Counted from the stretch's first letter, positions 27,799-37,372 are shown. The stretch: 64,000 bases of DNA from an uncultured Clostridia bacterium (GCA_946406145.1 CAMJJL010000003.1:17395-81394), one strand, 5' to 3'. Numbers and translations are program-made. Notes: generated from the sequence alone by a model not told the origin.

Positions 27799-28953
27799 TT
27801 GAGTATCAAACAGACCGATGAGCGCTATATCGCGCATACCTATAAACGCTTCGATCTCGCGATCGTCAAGGGCAAGGGCTGCCTTTGCTATGACGACAAC
27901 GGCAAGGAGTATATCGACATGACGTCGGGCATCGGCGTCAATGCCTTCGGCTATTCCGACCCTGTGTGGGCGGACGCTGTCGCAAATCAGGCGAAGCTGT
28001 TACAGCATACCTCCAACCTGTACTATACCTCTCCCTGCGCGGAGTTGGCGGAGATCCTCTGCACCCGTACCGGGATGAGCAAGGTGTTTTTCTCGAACTC
28101 CGGCGCCGAGGCGAACGAGTGCGCGGTCAAGGTCGCGCGTAAATATGCCGCACAGCATAAGGGCGCGGAGTATTACAATATCATCACACTGCAAAAGAGC
28201 TTTCACGGCAGAACGCTGACGACGCTCGCGGCGACAGGTCAGGATAACTTCCACCATGATTTTCTGCCGCTGACCGACGGCTTCCTTTACGCTGAGCCGA
28301 ATGATACCGAGGGACTGCAGCAGCTCGTCAACGAGAACAAGGTCGCCGGTATCCTGATCGAGATCGTACAGGGTGAGGGCGGCGTCAATACGCTTGATGC
28401 GGACTTTGTCAAGGCGGTTGACGCGATCTGCAAGGAGAACGACATCGTCTTTATGGTCGACGAGGTACAGACCGGCAACGGACGTACCGGCAAGCTCTAT
28501 TCCTATATGCACTACGGCGTGCGTCCCGACGTGGTTTCAACCGCAAAGGGACTGGCGGCAGGTCTGCCGATGGGCGCGACCCTGATGAGTGAAAAGGTCG
28601 GCGAAGTGCTCGGCTATGGCGATCACGGCTCCACCTTCGGCGGCAACCCGGTTTGCGCCGCCGCCGCGATCTCGGTGGTGAACCGCATGGATGAGGCGTT
28701 CCTCGCTGATGTCGCCGCAAAGGGACAGTATGTCAAGGAGCGTATCGAGGCGGCAGGCTTTGCCGTCAGCGGTATGGGCTTGATGATCGGTATCGAAACA
28801 AAGAAGCCTGTGTCCGAGGTAATCGCCGCGTGCATGGACAATGGCGTCTTATGCCTGTCCGCCAAAGAAAAACTGAGATTATTACCGCCGCTGAATATCC
28901 CGATGGAACAGCTCACCAAAGCGGTGGATGTGATCATAGAGGCGTTGAAATAA
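27799..28953 (+). CDS. argD: Acetylornithine aminotransferase
   Basis: A fold-type I PLP aminotransferase of 384 residues that makes N-acetylornithine. [17 protein letters not shown] binds the PLP phosphate, [12 protein letters not shown] holds the conserved Asp, and [13 protein letters not shown] has the Schiff-base lysine. The start is TTG, preceded by ATAAGGAGGATTTATA, an ideal ribosome binding site; no ATG in the vicinity is compatible with the family N-terminus. A truncated family B palindrome (CCTTCCCCTCAAGGAGAAG) lies between argB and this gene. Confidence 0.96.
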   Translation: MSIKQTDERYIAHTYKRFDLAIVKGKGCLCYDDNGKEYIDMTSGIGVNAFGYSDPVWADAVANQAKLLQHTSNLYYTSPCAELAEILCTRTGMSKVFFSNSGAEANECAVKVARKYAAQHKGAEYYNIITLQKSFHGRTLTTLAATGQDNFHHDFLPLTDGFLYAEPNDTEGLQQLVNENKVAGILIEIVQGEGGVNTLDADFVKAVDAICKENDIVFMVDEVQTGNGRTGKLYSYMHYGVRPDVVSTAKGLAAGLPMGATLMSEKVGEVLGYGDHGSTFGGNPVCAAAAISVVNRMDEAFLADVAAKGQYVKERIEAAGFAVSGMGLMIGIETKKPVSEVIAACMDNGVLCLSAKEKLRLLPPLNIPMEQLTKAVDVIIEALK

Positions 28954-28958
28954 CATTT

Positions 28959-29072
28959 TGTAGGGTACGGCGCTTGCGACGTACCGCATCCCGCAGGGAT
29001 GTTTGCAAAGCAAAGGTACAAATCATTGAATTAACAGAAGTGTTTCGGCGGGAGCAAGCCCTCGCCCTACGA
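28959..29072 (+). repeat. Family D element with two unlike ends, between argD and argF
   Basis: The left end TGTAGGGTACGGCGCTTGCG-ACGTACCG and the inverted right end CGGCGGGAGCAAGCCCTCGCCCTAC carry different stems. The right end resembles the AGGGGAGGG subtype at 9223. Confidence 0.6.
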
Positions 29073-29090
29073 AAATACCGAGGTGTCAAC

Positions 29091-30077
29091 ATGAACCTGA
29101 AAAATCAACATTTCCTGAAACTATTAGACCTGACTCCCGACGAGATCGGTGGTCTGATCGATCTTGCCGCTGAGTTAAAGGCGAAGAAAAAGGAAGGCAC
29201 GCCCCATCGTCTGTGCGAGGGTAAAAGCATTGCGCTGATCTTTGAAAAAACCTCGACTCGTACGCGCTGCGCATTTGAGGTCGCGGCGGCTGACCTCGGT
29301 ATGCACCCGACTTACCTCGATCCCTCGGGCTCGCAGATCGGCAAGAAGGAGAGCATCGCCGACACCGCCCGTGTGCTGGGCAGGATGTATGCCGCGATCG
29401 AGTACCGCGGCTACGGTCAGGCGATCGTCGAGGAACTTGCGAAATACGCAGGCGTCCCCGTTTATAACGGACTGACCAACGAGTTCCACCCGACTCAGAT
29501 CCTCGCCGACTTCCTCACCATCCGTGAGCATTTCGGTTCTTTGCAGGGAAAAAAGCTCGTCTATATGGGCGACGCGCGCTATAATATGGGAAATTCCCTG
29601 ATGGTCGGCTGCGCGAAGATGGGCATGCACTTTGTTGCCTGCGCACCTTCGAAATACTTCCCGAACGCGGAGCTGGTCGCACAGTGTCAGACGATCGCAG
29701 AGGACACGGGCGCTGTCATCGAATTCATTGAGGATCCGATGACAGCGACCAAAAATGCCGACGTGATCTACACAGACGTGTGGGTCAGTATGGGCGAGCC
29801 GGACGCAGTCTGGGAGGAACGCATCCGTGACCTCAGCCCCTATCAGGTGAACAAGGCGCTGATGGACAACGCCGGGGAAGGGTGCCGCTTTATGCACTGT
29901 CTGCCTGCGTTCCATGACCTGAACACCACCATCGGCAAGCAGATCCACGATAAGTTCGGTATCGACTGCATGGAGGTCACCGACGAGGTGTTCGAGAGCG
30001 AGCAGTCCATCGTCTTTGACGAGGCGGAGAACCGCATGCACACCATCAAGGCGGTCATCGCCGCGACGCTGGCGTAA
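29091..30077 (+). CDS. argF: Ornithine carbamoyltransferase
   Basis: Makes citrulline from ornithine and carbamoyl phosphate; 328 residues. [16 protein letters not shown] is the carbamoyl-phosphate loop, [12 protein letters not shown] the second signature, and [10 protein letters not shown] the catalytic cysteine region. I trimmed the ORF to the ATG at 29091, which follows GAGGTGTCAAC; the earlier part reads through a repeat. It is the last gene of the arginine run and is followed by a terminator. The window also contains YgeW, a second and clearly different carbamoyltransferase. Confidence 0.97.
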   Translation: MNLKNQHFLKLLDLTPDEIGGLIDLAAELKAKKKEGTPHRLCEGKSIALIFEKTSTRTRCAFEVAAADLGMHPTYLDPSGSQIGKKESIADTARVLGRMYAAIEYRGYGQAIVEELAKYAGVPVYNGLTNEFHPTQILADFLTIREHFGSLQGKKLVYMGDARYNMGNSLMVGCAKMGMHFVACAPSKYFPNAELVAQCQTIAEDTGAVIEFIEDPMTATKNADVIYTDVWVSMGEPDAVWEERIRDLSPYQVNKALMDNAGEGCRFMHCLPAFHDLNTTIGKQIHDKFGIDCMEVTDEVFESEQSIVFDEAENRMHTIKAVIAATLA

Positions 30078-30087
30078 TCATTGATAC

Positions 30088-30124
30088 AAAAGCTGCTGTA
30101 TTTCGGTACAGTAGCTTTTCATTT
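30088..30124 (+). terminator. Terminator of the arginine gene run
   Basis: AAAAGCTGCTGTA-TTTCGG-TACAGTAGCTTTT, a 13-base stem with one mismatch, begins 10 bases after argF. Confidence 0.75.
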
Positions 30125-30144
30125 ATCATTTTCTCTGTTATAAT
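30116..30144 (+). promoter_or_regulatory. Promoter of the ECF sigma factor operon
   Basis: A perfect extended -10, TGTTATAAT (30136-30144), with a weak TTTTCA -35 at 30116. This looks like vegetative-sigma, not ECF, recognition. Confidence 0.55.
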
Positions 30145-30190
30145 GTGACCAAATACAAAATAGCGGTAGTATACAGATAGAGGTGATAAC

Positions 30191-30748
30191 ATGGAGGATG
30201 AAAAAATCGTCGCGCTGTACTGGGCGCGTGACGAGCGTGCGATCACGCTCAGCAAAGAAAAATATGAACACTATCTGTATACGATCGCCCTCAATATCCT
30301 CGCTTCCCTACAGGACGCGGAGGAGAGTGTGAGCGATACCTATGTCGGCGCGTGGAATTCTATTCCGCCGCACAAGCCCGTTGTCCTGCGCACCTATCTG
30401 GGCAGGATCACGCGCAATCTTTCGCTCAAGCGCTACCGCTATCTGCACGCTGAAAAGCGATACGGCGGTGAAACGGAACTGGCGCTGGACGAGCTCTCAG
30501 AGGTCGTCGCCGATACCGAAACGGCTGAGAGTGAAGCGGAACGCAGGGAGTTGATACGGATGATACAGGTGTTCTTGGCGAGCCTGCCGAGCGATCAGCG
30601 CATGATCTTTTTGATGCGGTACTGGCATATGCACCCTGTCGCCGTGATTTCAAAGGAGCTCGGCTACTCGCAAAGCAAGGTCAAGATGGCCCTCAAGCGC
30701 ACGCGTGACAGCCTGCGCGATTCTCTCAAAGAGGAGGGATTGCTGTGA
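30191..30748 (+). CDS. ECF-type RNA polymerase sigma factor
   Basis: A 185-residue sigma-70 family protein with region 2 (about residues 20-85, including DAEESVSDTYVGAWNSIPPH) and region 4 (about 125-180, SLPSDQRMIFLMRYWHMHPV followed by the HTH). Its ATG follows TAGAGGTGATAAC. Its stop overlaps the GTG start of the next gene (GTGA), so the two are coupled. The partner is a membrane-anchored protein with a short cytoplasmic N-terminus, the usual arrangement for an anti-sigma factor. No ECF-type autoregulatory promoter was recognised upstream. Confidence 0.9.
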   Translation: MEDEKIVALYWARDERAITLSKEKYEHYLYTIALNILASLQDAEESVSDTYVGAWNSIPPHKPVVLRTYLGRITRNLSLKRYRYLHAEKRYGGETELALDELSEVVADTETAESEAERRELIRMIQVFLASLPSDQRMIFLMRYWHMHPVAVISKELGYSQSKVKMALKRTRDSLRDSLKEEGLL

Positions 30749-32004
30749 AGAAGAACGAACTCCTGCTCGATGTGATCGGCGAGGTCAAGGATGAGTATTT
30801 GCAGGAGATCGACAGCCGCATAAAGCGCGTGCGCCACAGGCGGATGTGGAAGCGCGGATTACTCGCCGCGTGTGTGATCCTGATTGCGGGCGTCGTGGTG
30901 CAGTTCGCTGTGATGCTCGGCGGCGGTCTCGGATCGAGGGGCGGAGGCTTTTCAGCGGAGGGGCTTGCCGCAGGAGGATACTATTTTCATCAAACAAGAG
31001 ATGGAGATGTTTTCCGTTATACACCTGAGAAAGGAGCGGTTTGCTTGGTAAAGGGGGGCGTCTTTGACCGATGGAAAAACACGCGGTATTCCATAACAGC
31101 GAATGACTACGGCTTCTACTACTCCAAGGGCGATTGGATCTATCGTATTAAGCACGGCGAAACAAAAAGCGAAAAGCTCTATCGTTATGAAGCTAAAGTG
31201 GGCAATATTTATCTTTACCCTGCCGGAGCAAGCGATATTGCGGTGGAGGTACATTATGATGATAAAAATGTGGGTTTTCATAATGAATTGTTTATCATAG
31301 ACGGTATTATCGGTGATCGCAAAGTGACCATCATCGATGAATATGTGAATCAGGAAGAGATCGGCGCGATTCGCAATGTGTTGCGAAACGAAGAACCCGG
31401 ATCCGACGCCTATAATAAATCATTGGATCAATTGAACAAACATACACCTGCCTTTGCGAAGAAGATAACTTACACTGTAGGAAAAAGAACGCTGGAGCTT
31501 GCATTGGAAGAGGGAAAAGATTGGTTCGACTACACCTACCGCCTGACCGAAAACGGCAGAACGCTCTTTAACGGCTATGTCGAGCCGTATGATGTGCGGA
31601 CGGTGGGCGACAGTCTGGTGTTTACCGTTGGGCGCGGCGGCAATAACCTCGGCAATGACCTGAACGGCTATGTGATCGTTTCTCCCGATGGCACCAATCG
31701 CGTGGTCAATGTTCCGTCTGTACCGGGTAACGAGAAGTTCTTCTTTACCGTCAAGGATATGGATGACGGACAGGATATTCTCGCGGTACGCGTCAGCGAT
31801 AATGAGAAGTTCAAGCTGAAATGGGACAGAGCGGAGGAACGTCACGTTTGGGATATCTATTCCGACGGATCATATCTTTGGACGATGGGATTTGATGGGA
31901 AGAAGGGTGATTATCTGGCATCCTGCTATCGAATCGAGTATGAGAACGGAATCCCGACCGCTCTGACCTTGATCGACGATGATATCACCGACAACAACAA
32001 ATAA
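30745..32004 (+). CDS. Membrane-anchored partner of the ECF sigma factor (putative anti-sigma factor)
   Basis: A 419-residue protein with a 35-residue basic cytoplasmic head, one membrane segment (about residues 36-58, GLLAACVILIAGVVVQFAVML) and a large extracytoplasmic domain with repeated beta-type strands such as YYFHQTRDGDVFRYTPEKG and FYYSKGDWIYRIKHG. The outside part resembles bacterial beta-propeller-like sensory domains, but I do not recognise a named family. It starts with GTG overlapping the sigma factor stop. The position and topology suggest an anti-sigma factor that senses an external signal; the classical zinc-binding anti-sigma motif is not visible. Confidence 0.75.
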   Translation: MKKNELLLDVIGEVKDEYLQEIDSRIKRVRHRRMWKRGLLAACVILIAGVVVQFAVMLGGGLGSRGGGFSAEGLAAGGYYFHQTRDGDVFRYTPEKGAVCLVKGGVFDRWKNTRYSITANDYGFYYSKGDWIYRIKHGETKSEKLYRYEAKVGNIYLYPAGASDIAVEVHYDDKNVGFHNELFIIDGIIGDRKVTIIDEYVNQEEIGAIRNVLRNEEPGSDAYNKSLDQLNKHTPAFAKKITYTVGKRTLELALEEGKDWFDYTYRLTENGRTLFNGYVEPYDVRTVGDSLVFTVGRGGNNLGNDLNGYVIVSPDGTNRVVNVPSVPGNEKFFFTVKDMDDGQDILAVRVSDNEKFKLKWDRAEERHVWDIYSDGSYLWTMGFDGKKGDYLASCYRIEYENGIPTALTLIDDDITDNNK

Positions 32005-32007
32005 GAC

Positions 32008-32038
32008 AAAAGGCTCCTTTGTATAAGGAGTCTTTTTA
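32008..32038 (+). terminator. Terminator after the sigma/anti-sigma pair
   Basis: AAAGGCTCCTT-TGTAT-AAGGAGTCTTTTT. Confidence 0.8.
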
Positions 32039-32043
32039 CATGT

Positions 32044-32111
32044 ATGCGCAAATATCTTCCGTATTTCTCAGCCTTGCGCCAGTGTTTCGTACCCTGCGCC
32101 AATCTTCCGTA
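32044..32111 (+). repeat. Three short degenerate direct repeats
   Basis: TGCGCAAATATCTTCCGTA, TGCGCCAGTGTTTCGTA and TGCGCCAATCTTCCGTA follow each other within 68 bases. The unit is about 17-19 bases. They lie in the otherwise empty 570-base gap before spoIIE. Confidence 0.45.
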
Positions 32112-32245
32112 GGATGGGATGATTTCCGTTTTGTCTTTCGATAATCCGTGAAAACATTACCGAAAAATCCATCCACACCCCGACAAACGCGCGCAGTCAT
32201 ATCCGCTATACTTAGGACAAGATCAATATGAATGGTGAACGAAAA

Positions 32246-32262
32246 AGCCTTCCTCTCGGGGA
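32246..32262 (+). repeat. Family B end fragment
   Basis: GCCTTCCTCTCGGGG resembles the first half of a family B end. The rest of the end is missing. Confidence 0.4.
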
Positions 32263-32331
32263 CACGTACGTCTTTTCTATATCACTATAATTATTCGCTG
32301 AACAGATCAGATGTGCGTGGTAGGTAAAAAA

Positions 32332-32535
32332 AGCCTTCACCTCGGGGGGAAGGTGGCTCAGCGTAAGCTGAGTCGGATGAGGGGCTGACTTAGTTGAAAG
32401 ATCATCTAAACAAAGAGTGTGAATCTTTTCCTTTATCCTCGGTAAACATACAGCCTTAGCGAGTCCGACATCAATAGGAAGAGTAATCCCCTCATCCGTC
32501 ACCTTTGGTGACACCTTCCCCCCAAGGGGAAGGCT
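32332..32535 (-). mobile_element. Family B element without a gene (MITE-like)
   Basis: The ends AGCCTTCACCTCGGGGGGAAGG...CGGATGAGGGG and CCCCTCATCCGTCACC...CCCCAAGGGGAAGGCT are inverted, with stems CTCAGC/GCTGAG and GTCACC/GGTGAC. Read on the minus strand the interior matches the element at 20921. It also contains AAAGGAAAAGATTCACACTC then TTTGTTTAG, similar to the last codons of the DUF559 gene, GAAAGGAAGAAAACTC then TTTGTATAA. Confidence 0.72.
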
Positions 32536-32574
32536 TTTGATAACCGGTGACTATTCAAGAAAAGGAATGATAAA

Positions 32575-34908
32575 ATGTCTGTTGTACAAGCTGTTCGGGG
32601 GAGTCGTACCCGTGGAAAGGAACGTTCCGCGCGGAATGTGGCGCGGGAGGTGGTCATCCATATCTCTTGTTTCTTAATGGGCGGCGTAGTGTCACGCGGC
32701 GCGACCTTGGGTGAGCTGTCGCCGTTCGGCGCGTCGGTGGTGGCGGCATTGCCGTTTACTTACATGCCCGCGGGAATGCTTGGTGCGGCGCTGAGCTATT
32801 TGTTTGCGTCGCCGGTATCGTCCTTTCGGTACATCGCGGTGGTAGTGTCTATCGGGGCGATCCGCTGGGTGCTGAATGAGATCAAAAAGCTCTCCGACAG
32901 CCGCTTCTTCGCGCCGGTGGTCGCCTTTATCCCGATCTTTGCGACGGGGATCGCGCTCACCTTTTCGGCGAAAAGCGAGATAACCGAAGTGGTCGAATGT
33001 GTGATCGAGGGGCTGATCGCGGCGGCAGGGGCGTACTTTATGAGCCGAACCGCTCAACTGTTTTCGTCAAAAAGAGCGCTGTCGGGTTTCTCTCAGCAGG
33101 AGTTGAGCTGTCTGTCAATGAGCGGCTGTATCCTGTTGTTGTCGCTGTCACGCGTGATGATCGGCACGGTGTCGGTCGGCAGGATCCTCGCCGTACTGTT
33201 GGTATTATTATTCGCACGCTACGGGATGGTCAAGGGCGGCAGTATCGCCGGGATCGCGACAGGCGCGGTATTCGCACTGTCGGACAGGGGACTCCTTTTT
33301 TTGGCGGCCGGCTACTCGCTGTCCGGTTTGATCGGCGGACTGCTTGCACCGATGGGGAAGGCGGCGGTGATCTTCGCCGCGGTGATCTGCAACACGATGT
33401 TCGCGTTCGCGTCACCCGATCGGGCGATGGTGCTGTCGGTCGCGATCGAGAGCGCCGTGGCGTCGGGAATCTTCCTGCTGATCCCGAAGGACGCAGGCAA
33501 CTTCCTCTCAACGGTGTTCACAGATGACGGTTCACGTACCTCTGAGGAAGCGATCCGCCGCAATGTGACGATGCGTCTGGAGCACTGCTCCAAGGCGCTC
33601 GATAACGTCAGCTCCTGCGTCAACGCGGTGTCGGACAGGCTCTCTAAGCTCTATGAGCCGAACGCGGACAAGATCTATGAGCGTGCCGCCGACTACACCT
33701 GCAAGAGCTGCGGACTGCGTGCTTATTGCTGGGAGAAAGAGCGCGGACTGACAATGGATGACTTCCACCGCCTGACCGACGCGTTAAAGGAGCGCGGCTA
33801 TGTCAGGGAGAAGGATATCGAGGACAACTTCATCAAGCGATGCTGTAAGTCGTCGGAGCTTACGCACAGCGTCAACCGCAGTTATCGTGAATACCAATCG
33901 CTGGAGGCTGCACGCCATCGGATCACCGCGGTGCGCAGTGTGGTGGCAGGACAGTTTGCCGGGCTGAGCGACATCCTGCACGATCTGTCGCAGGAATTCG
34001 CGGCGGTCGAGGGCTACGATGAGGCGCGCGCCGAACGCGTGATCGAGGCGCTCACGGCGGAGGGGCTGACGGTAGCGGACTGCTCCTGCCGCATGGGTGA
34101 GATCAGCGGCATGACCGTGGAGATCGAGATCATCGTCGGCAAAAAGACCGCATTGTCCAAGACGCTGTTGCTGCGTGTGGTCAACCGTGCCTGCGGACGG
34201 TATTTTGAGAGCCCCGAGCTGAGTTTTGAGGGCGATCGTGCAAGGGTGGTGATGTGCGAGATGCCGCTCTTTGATCTTGAGATCGGCTCGGCACAGCATG
34301 TGTGCGATGACGGCGAATTATGCGGCGACTGTCTGAACTATTTTGTCAACGGTTCAGGCAGTGCCGTGGCGTTGATTTCGGACGGCATGGGCTGCGGCGG
34401 CAGAGCGGCTGTGGACGCGAACATGGCGGTCAGCATCATGTCCAAGCTCTGCAAGGCAGGATTGAGCTACGACTGCGCTTTAGCGGTGACAAATTCCTCG
34501 CTGATGATCAAGAGTGAGGAGGAGTCACTCGCGACGATGGATCTGATGGACTTCAACTGCTTTACGGGCAGGGTCAGGCTGATGAAGGCAGGCGCCTGCA
34601 CGACCTATATCAAGAAGAACGGCAAGCTCCTGCAAAAGGAAATGCCCTCCCTGCCGCTCGGGATCCTGAATGAAGCCCGATTCAGCAAGGAGGACGCCGT
34701 GTTGACCAAGGATGACTGGATCGTGATGGTGTCGGACGGCGTGATGATCGGCTCTCTCGAATGGATCGAGCGGCTGATTCTGACATGGCGTGAGGGAAGT
34801 GCCGAACAGCTCGCCGCTCAAATCGTCAAGGAGGCGCAAAAGCGCAGAAAGAACGACCATGATGACGACATCACCGCAATCGCGATGAGGGTGGTGGAGA
34901 ATGGATGA
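32575..34908 (+). CDS. spoIIE: Stage II sporulation protein E, PP2C-type phosphatase
   Basis: A 777-residue membrane phosphatase that in endospore formers dephosphorylates SpoIIAA and so activates the forespore sigma factor. The N-terminal 310 residues contain about ten hydrophobic segments, and a central cytoplasmic region follows with TCKSCGLRAYCWEKE. The C-terminal PP2C domain has ALISDGMGCGGRAAVDA, VMVSDGVMIG and HDDDITAIAMRV, the metal-binding aspartates of the SpoIIE family. The ATG follows AAAAGGAATGATAAA. It is a single gene. Its presence suggests the organism sporulates. The stop codon abuts a heptamer element. Confidence 0.93.
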   Translation: MSVVQAVRGSRTRGKERSARNVAREVVIHISCFLMGGVVSRGATLGELSPFGASVVAALPFTYMPAGMLGAALSYLFASPVSSFRYIAVVVSIGAIRWVLNEIKKLSDSRFFAPVVAFIPIFATGIALTFSAKSEITEVVECVIEGLIAAAGAYFMSRTAQLFSSKRALSGFSQQELSCLSMSGCILLLSLSRVMIGTVSVGRILAVLLVLLFARYGMVKGGSIAGIATGAVFALSDRGLLFLAAGYSLSGLIGGLLAPMGKAAVIFAAVICNTMFAFASPDRAMVLSVAIESAVASGIFLLIPKDAGNFLSTVFTDDGSRTSEEAIRRNVTMRLEHCSKALDNVSSCVNAVSDRLSKLYEPNADKIYERAADYTCKSCGLRAYCWEKERGLTMDDFHRLTDALKERGYVREKDIEDNFIKRCCKSSELTHSVNRSYREYQSLEAARHRITAVRSVVAGQFAGLSDILHDLSQEFAAVEGYDEARAERVIEALTAEGLTVADCSCRMGEISGMTVEIEIIVGKKTALSKTLLLRVVNRACGRYFESPELSFEGDRARVVMCEMPLFDLEIGSAQHVCDDGELCGDCLNYFVNGSGSAVALISDGMGCGGRAAVDANMAVSIMSKLCKAGLSYDCALAVTNSSLMIKSEEESLATMDLMDFNCFTGRVRLMKAGACTTYIKKNGKLLQKEMPSLPLGILNEARFSKEDAVLTKDDWIVMVSDGVMIGSLEWIERLILTWREGSAEQLAAQIVKEAQKRRKNDHDDDITAIAMRVVENG

Positions 34909-35099
34909 CAGTGAGGAGTGAGGAGTTAGGAGTGAGGAGTTATTATTATAATGCAATGTTACATTTGCTTTGCGTTTGGTAATGATAGCATATAAAACAA
35001 GGGTCATCGGACAATCGTGTCTGATGACCCTTATCATGTTCAGTTTTAAAACAGGTGTGGGCAAAGCCCACCGTTAACTCCTCACTCCTCACTGTTACA
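34905..35099 (+). repeat. Heptamer element between spoIIE and the SGNH gene
   Basis: The left arm GTGAGGAGTGAGGAGTTAGGAG and right arm CTCCTCACTCCTCACTG are inverted. The interior has AGCATATAAAACAAGGG (also seen in the 17860 element), a hairpin AAGGGTCATC...GATGACCCTT (35001-35034), and GTGTGGGCAAAGCCCACC. It touches the stop codons of both convergent genes. Confidence 0.85.
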
Positions 35100-37278
35100 G
35101 CTCACCCATCACCTTTTCGATGTACGGCAGGTAGTGCATGGAGTAGCCCCGGCCGTTCGGGTGTACGCCCGAATCATCAACGCTGTCGTCCGACCAGTAG
35201 CCATCATAGCAGAATTTTGCGACCATGCGCTTGTTGAAGCCGTCGAGGTCGGAGATGTTGAACAGATCGACCGTGCGAATGTTCATTTCGGCGGCGATAC
35301 GGAGCACCTTTTCCTGATAGATCCTTTGATATTCCAATGCACCGTAATCGATCTGGTGGGAGCGGACATAGATGACGGGAGCTGAAGAATAGTTCTTCTT
35401 GATCAGGTCAAAGGTCATCCTCGTGCCGTCAACAAAGGAGGTCTCGTTGGAGTAGTTTTCGATGACCTTGCTGTCTTTATAGTGGAAATACTCGGGGTGG
35501 GCATAGTGAAAATCTCGGTGAATAGGGATGCTGAACCAATCGGGTGCGCTGTAGCCCCAGTCATGCACATATCGGGACGGAGTAGCGTCAGAAAACGGGA
35601 TCGACGGATAATAGACGTCGTTGTCGCCGCCGTTAAGGATGACCAGATCCGCGTCTTGATTCTCTTTGATCGCGGTACGCACCTGATTGGCGATATGGCA
35701 TTTATAGGAAGCATAGTTGGCGAAGATGTAATAGACGCCCGATTTCTCCAGCTCAGTGCCCATCGACGCACCCGACCAGGAGTAATCACGGTGGTTCATG
35801 CCGTATTTTTCGCCGATGATTTCGACGGGACCCTCCATCATTTCCTCATTCAAGCGAGGAAAACGCTTGTTGACAAAATCCTTGCGGTTGAAATCGCGAT
35901 AAGAGTCTTCGAAACTCGCACCGTTGACCTTGACGATATTGCCTCTGCCCTGCATACCGCTGTCGCCGAAGGAGATCACGGTCTTGCCGTGCCATGTATG
36001 GTAGAGCGCAAGCTCGTCCATCAGATGATCCCATTCGTCGGCGTTGACCTCGTCAAAGAGGTGGAGCTGGTTGTGATAATCGGGATTGAACCAGCCGTAG
36101 TAGGCGACCGTGTTGATGTTGGAGTAGGAGGTGTCTGCGGCATAGTAGAGGTTGTTATTCCATTTGATGAAGTCCTCTGTGTTGTTGCCGGGGATGTTGT
36201 AGGTGTTGCCGAGCGCATGCGGCTCGTATTGATACAGGTTGATCAGGGTATCGGCGGTGAAGCGTCGATTCAGACCGGCGCCGTCGTTGAAGTAGCCCAT
36301 CGGCGTCAATGCGCCGTATTCATGCGCCAGATCGCTGAGCTCCTCGTAGGTGTAATCCGCAAAATCTTTTGCGGCAATGTTATCGTATTTGGTGCACAGC
36401 AGTTCATAGATCCAGCGGTTACGAGTGCAGTATAAGTCACCCTCGGTGAAATAGGGCGTCACACCGCAGGCGCTCGCGACCTCGCCGTAGCGATCGAGCG
36501 CGCACACCTTGTAGGCGTAGACAGAGTCGTCCTGCCCATACTCATAGGTAAAGGAATGATCGGCGGTTGAGTCGCAGATCACCTCTAGGTCGTCGGAAGC
36601 CATGCGCTTGCGATAGACGCGATAAGCAGGCGCGTCGCCCGTCCATGAGAGGGTATCCTGCTTGATGACAGGGGTAGTTTCCGCTGTAGGGGCAAGATCG
36701 GAATCGCCCTTAGATCTGATGGGCAATTCCTCTTCCTCCATGTCGTCAAAGGACTCTTGTGTGTCGGTCATACCATGATCGGTATCAACTTCGTCCTGTC
36801 CGTCATCCGCAGTTTTTGCAAGCGTTTGTTTGGCTTGGTTCACGCTGTTATTTGTTGTGACGCTTCGTCCGACTTCTGCAGAGAGCGAGGGAGCGTCATA
36901 GTAGGTAACTGTCCAGCCTGTCTCGTTGAAGCTCGAGGCAAATTCGCTCTCATCGGGTGTGACGCAGCGGATCGTATAGGTGTACGACTGACCGATATGG
37001 ATATCGAGATCGACAAATCGTGTGGAGGCGGTTGTGATCATCCTCACCCAGTCGCCCGAGGCGCTTTTGTAATAGACGCGGTAGAATACGCCGTTGGGAT
37101 AACTGCTGTCGATATACGGCTCCCATGTGAACCGCACGCCGCCGTCAATAACCTCGATACTGCTGAAAGACGGCACATAAGAGGACTGTGCGGCAGAGGT
37201 AGAAGTAGGCATCGCGGCAAACAGTCCGATCATGATGACCGCCGCCAACAGGATCGAAAGGATTCGTTTTAAGAGCAT
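35095..37278 (-). CDS. Secreted SGNH/GDSL-family hydrolase with fibronectin-type repeats
   Basis: A 727-residue exported protein. MLLKRILSILLAAVIMIGLF...TSTSAAQ is a signal peptide. Two fibronectin III-like regions follow (about residues 30-130 and 190-270), with an acidic linker between them. The C-terminal half is an SGNH hydrolase: VISFGDSGMQGRG (block I), LILNGGDNDVYY (block III) and DDSGVHPNGRGY (block V with the D-x-x-H pair). It probably deacylates a carbohydrate outside the cell; the substrate is unknown. I chose the ATG at 37278 so that the signal peptide is N-terminal. A promoter lies at 37344-37372. Confidence 0.85.
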   Translation of the reverse strand: MLLKRILSILLAAVIMIGLFAAMPTSTSAAQSSYVPSFSSIEVIDGGVRFTWEPYIDSSYPNGVFYRVYYKSASGDWVRMITTASTRFVDLDIHIGQSYTYTIRCVTPDESEFASSFNETGWTVTYYDAPSLSAEVGRSVTTNNSVNQAKQTLAKTADDGQDEVDTDHGMTDTQESFDDMEEEELPIRSKGDSDLAPTAETTPVIKQDTLSWTGDAPAYRVYRKRMASDDLEVICDSTADHSFTYEYGQDDSVYAYKVCALDRYGEVASACGVTPYFTEGDLYCTRNRWIYELLCTKYDNIAAKDFADYTYEELSDLAHEYGALTPMGYFNDGAGLNRRFTADTLINLYQYEPHALGNTYNIPGNNTEDFIKWNNNLYYAADTSYSNINTVAYYGWFNPDYHNQLHLFDEVNADEWDHLMDELALYHTWHGKTVISFGDSGMQGRGNIVKVNGASFEDSYRDFNRKDFVNKRFPRLNEEMMEGPVEIIGEKYGMNHRDYSWSGASMGTELEKSGVYYIFANYASYKCHIANQVRTAIKENQDADLVILNGGDNDVYYPSIPFSDATPSRYVHDWGYSAPDWFSIPIHRDFHYAHPEYFHYKDSKVIENYSNETSFVDGTRMTFDLIKKNYSSAPVIYVRSHQIDYGALEYQRIYQEKVLRIAAEMNIRTVDLFNISDLDGFNKRMVAKFCYDGYWSDDSVDDSGVHPNGRGYSMHYLPYIEKVMGEL

Positions 37279-37343
37279 GTAATCATTCACTTCCGTTGAA
37301 AATTTCGCATCAAAGAATTCTGATGATAGCTGCATAATATTAT

Positions 37344-37372
37344 ATAATAGCAGTTTTTGTCGAATCGGTCAA
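37344..37372 (-). promoter_or_regulatory. Promoter of the SGNH hydrolase gene
   Basis: On the minus strand TTGACC, a 17-base spacer and TATTAT, about 65 bases before the start. Confidence 0.65.

Noticed and set aside
30745-32004. Classical zinc-binding anti-sigma factor
   Set aside because: No H-x3-C-x2-C motif is present in the cytoplasmic head, so only the genomic position supports the anti-sigma role.
35482-36435. 317-codon plus-strand ORF opposite the SGNH hydrolase gene
   Set aside because: Antisense shadow. The minus-strand frame has a signal peptide and SGNH motifs; this frame has none.
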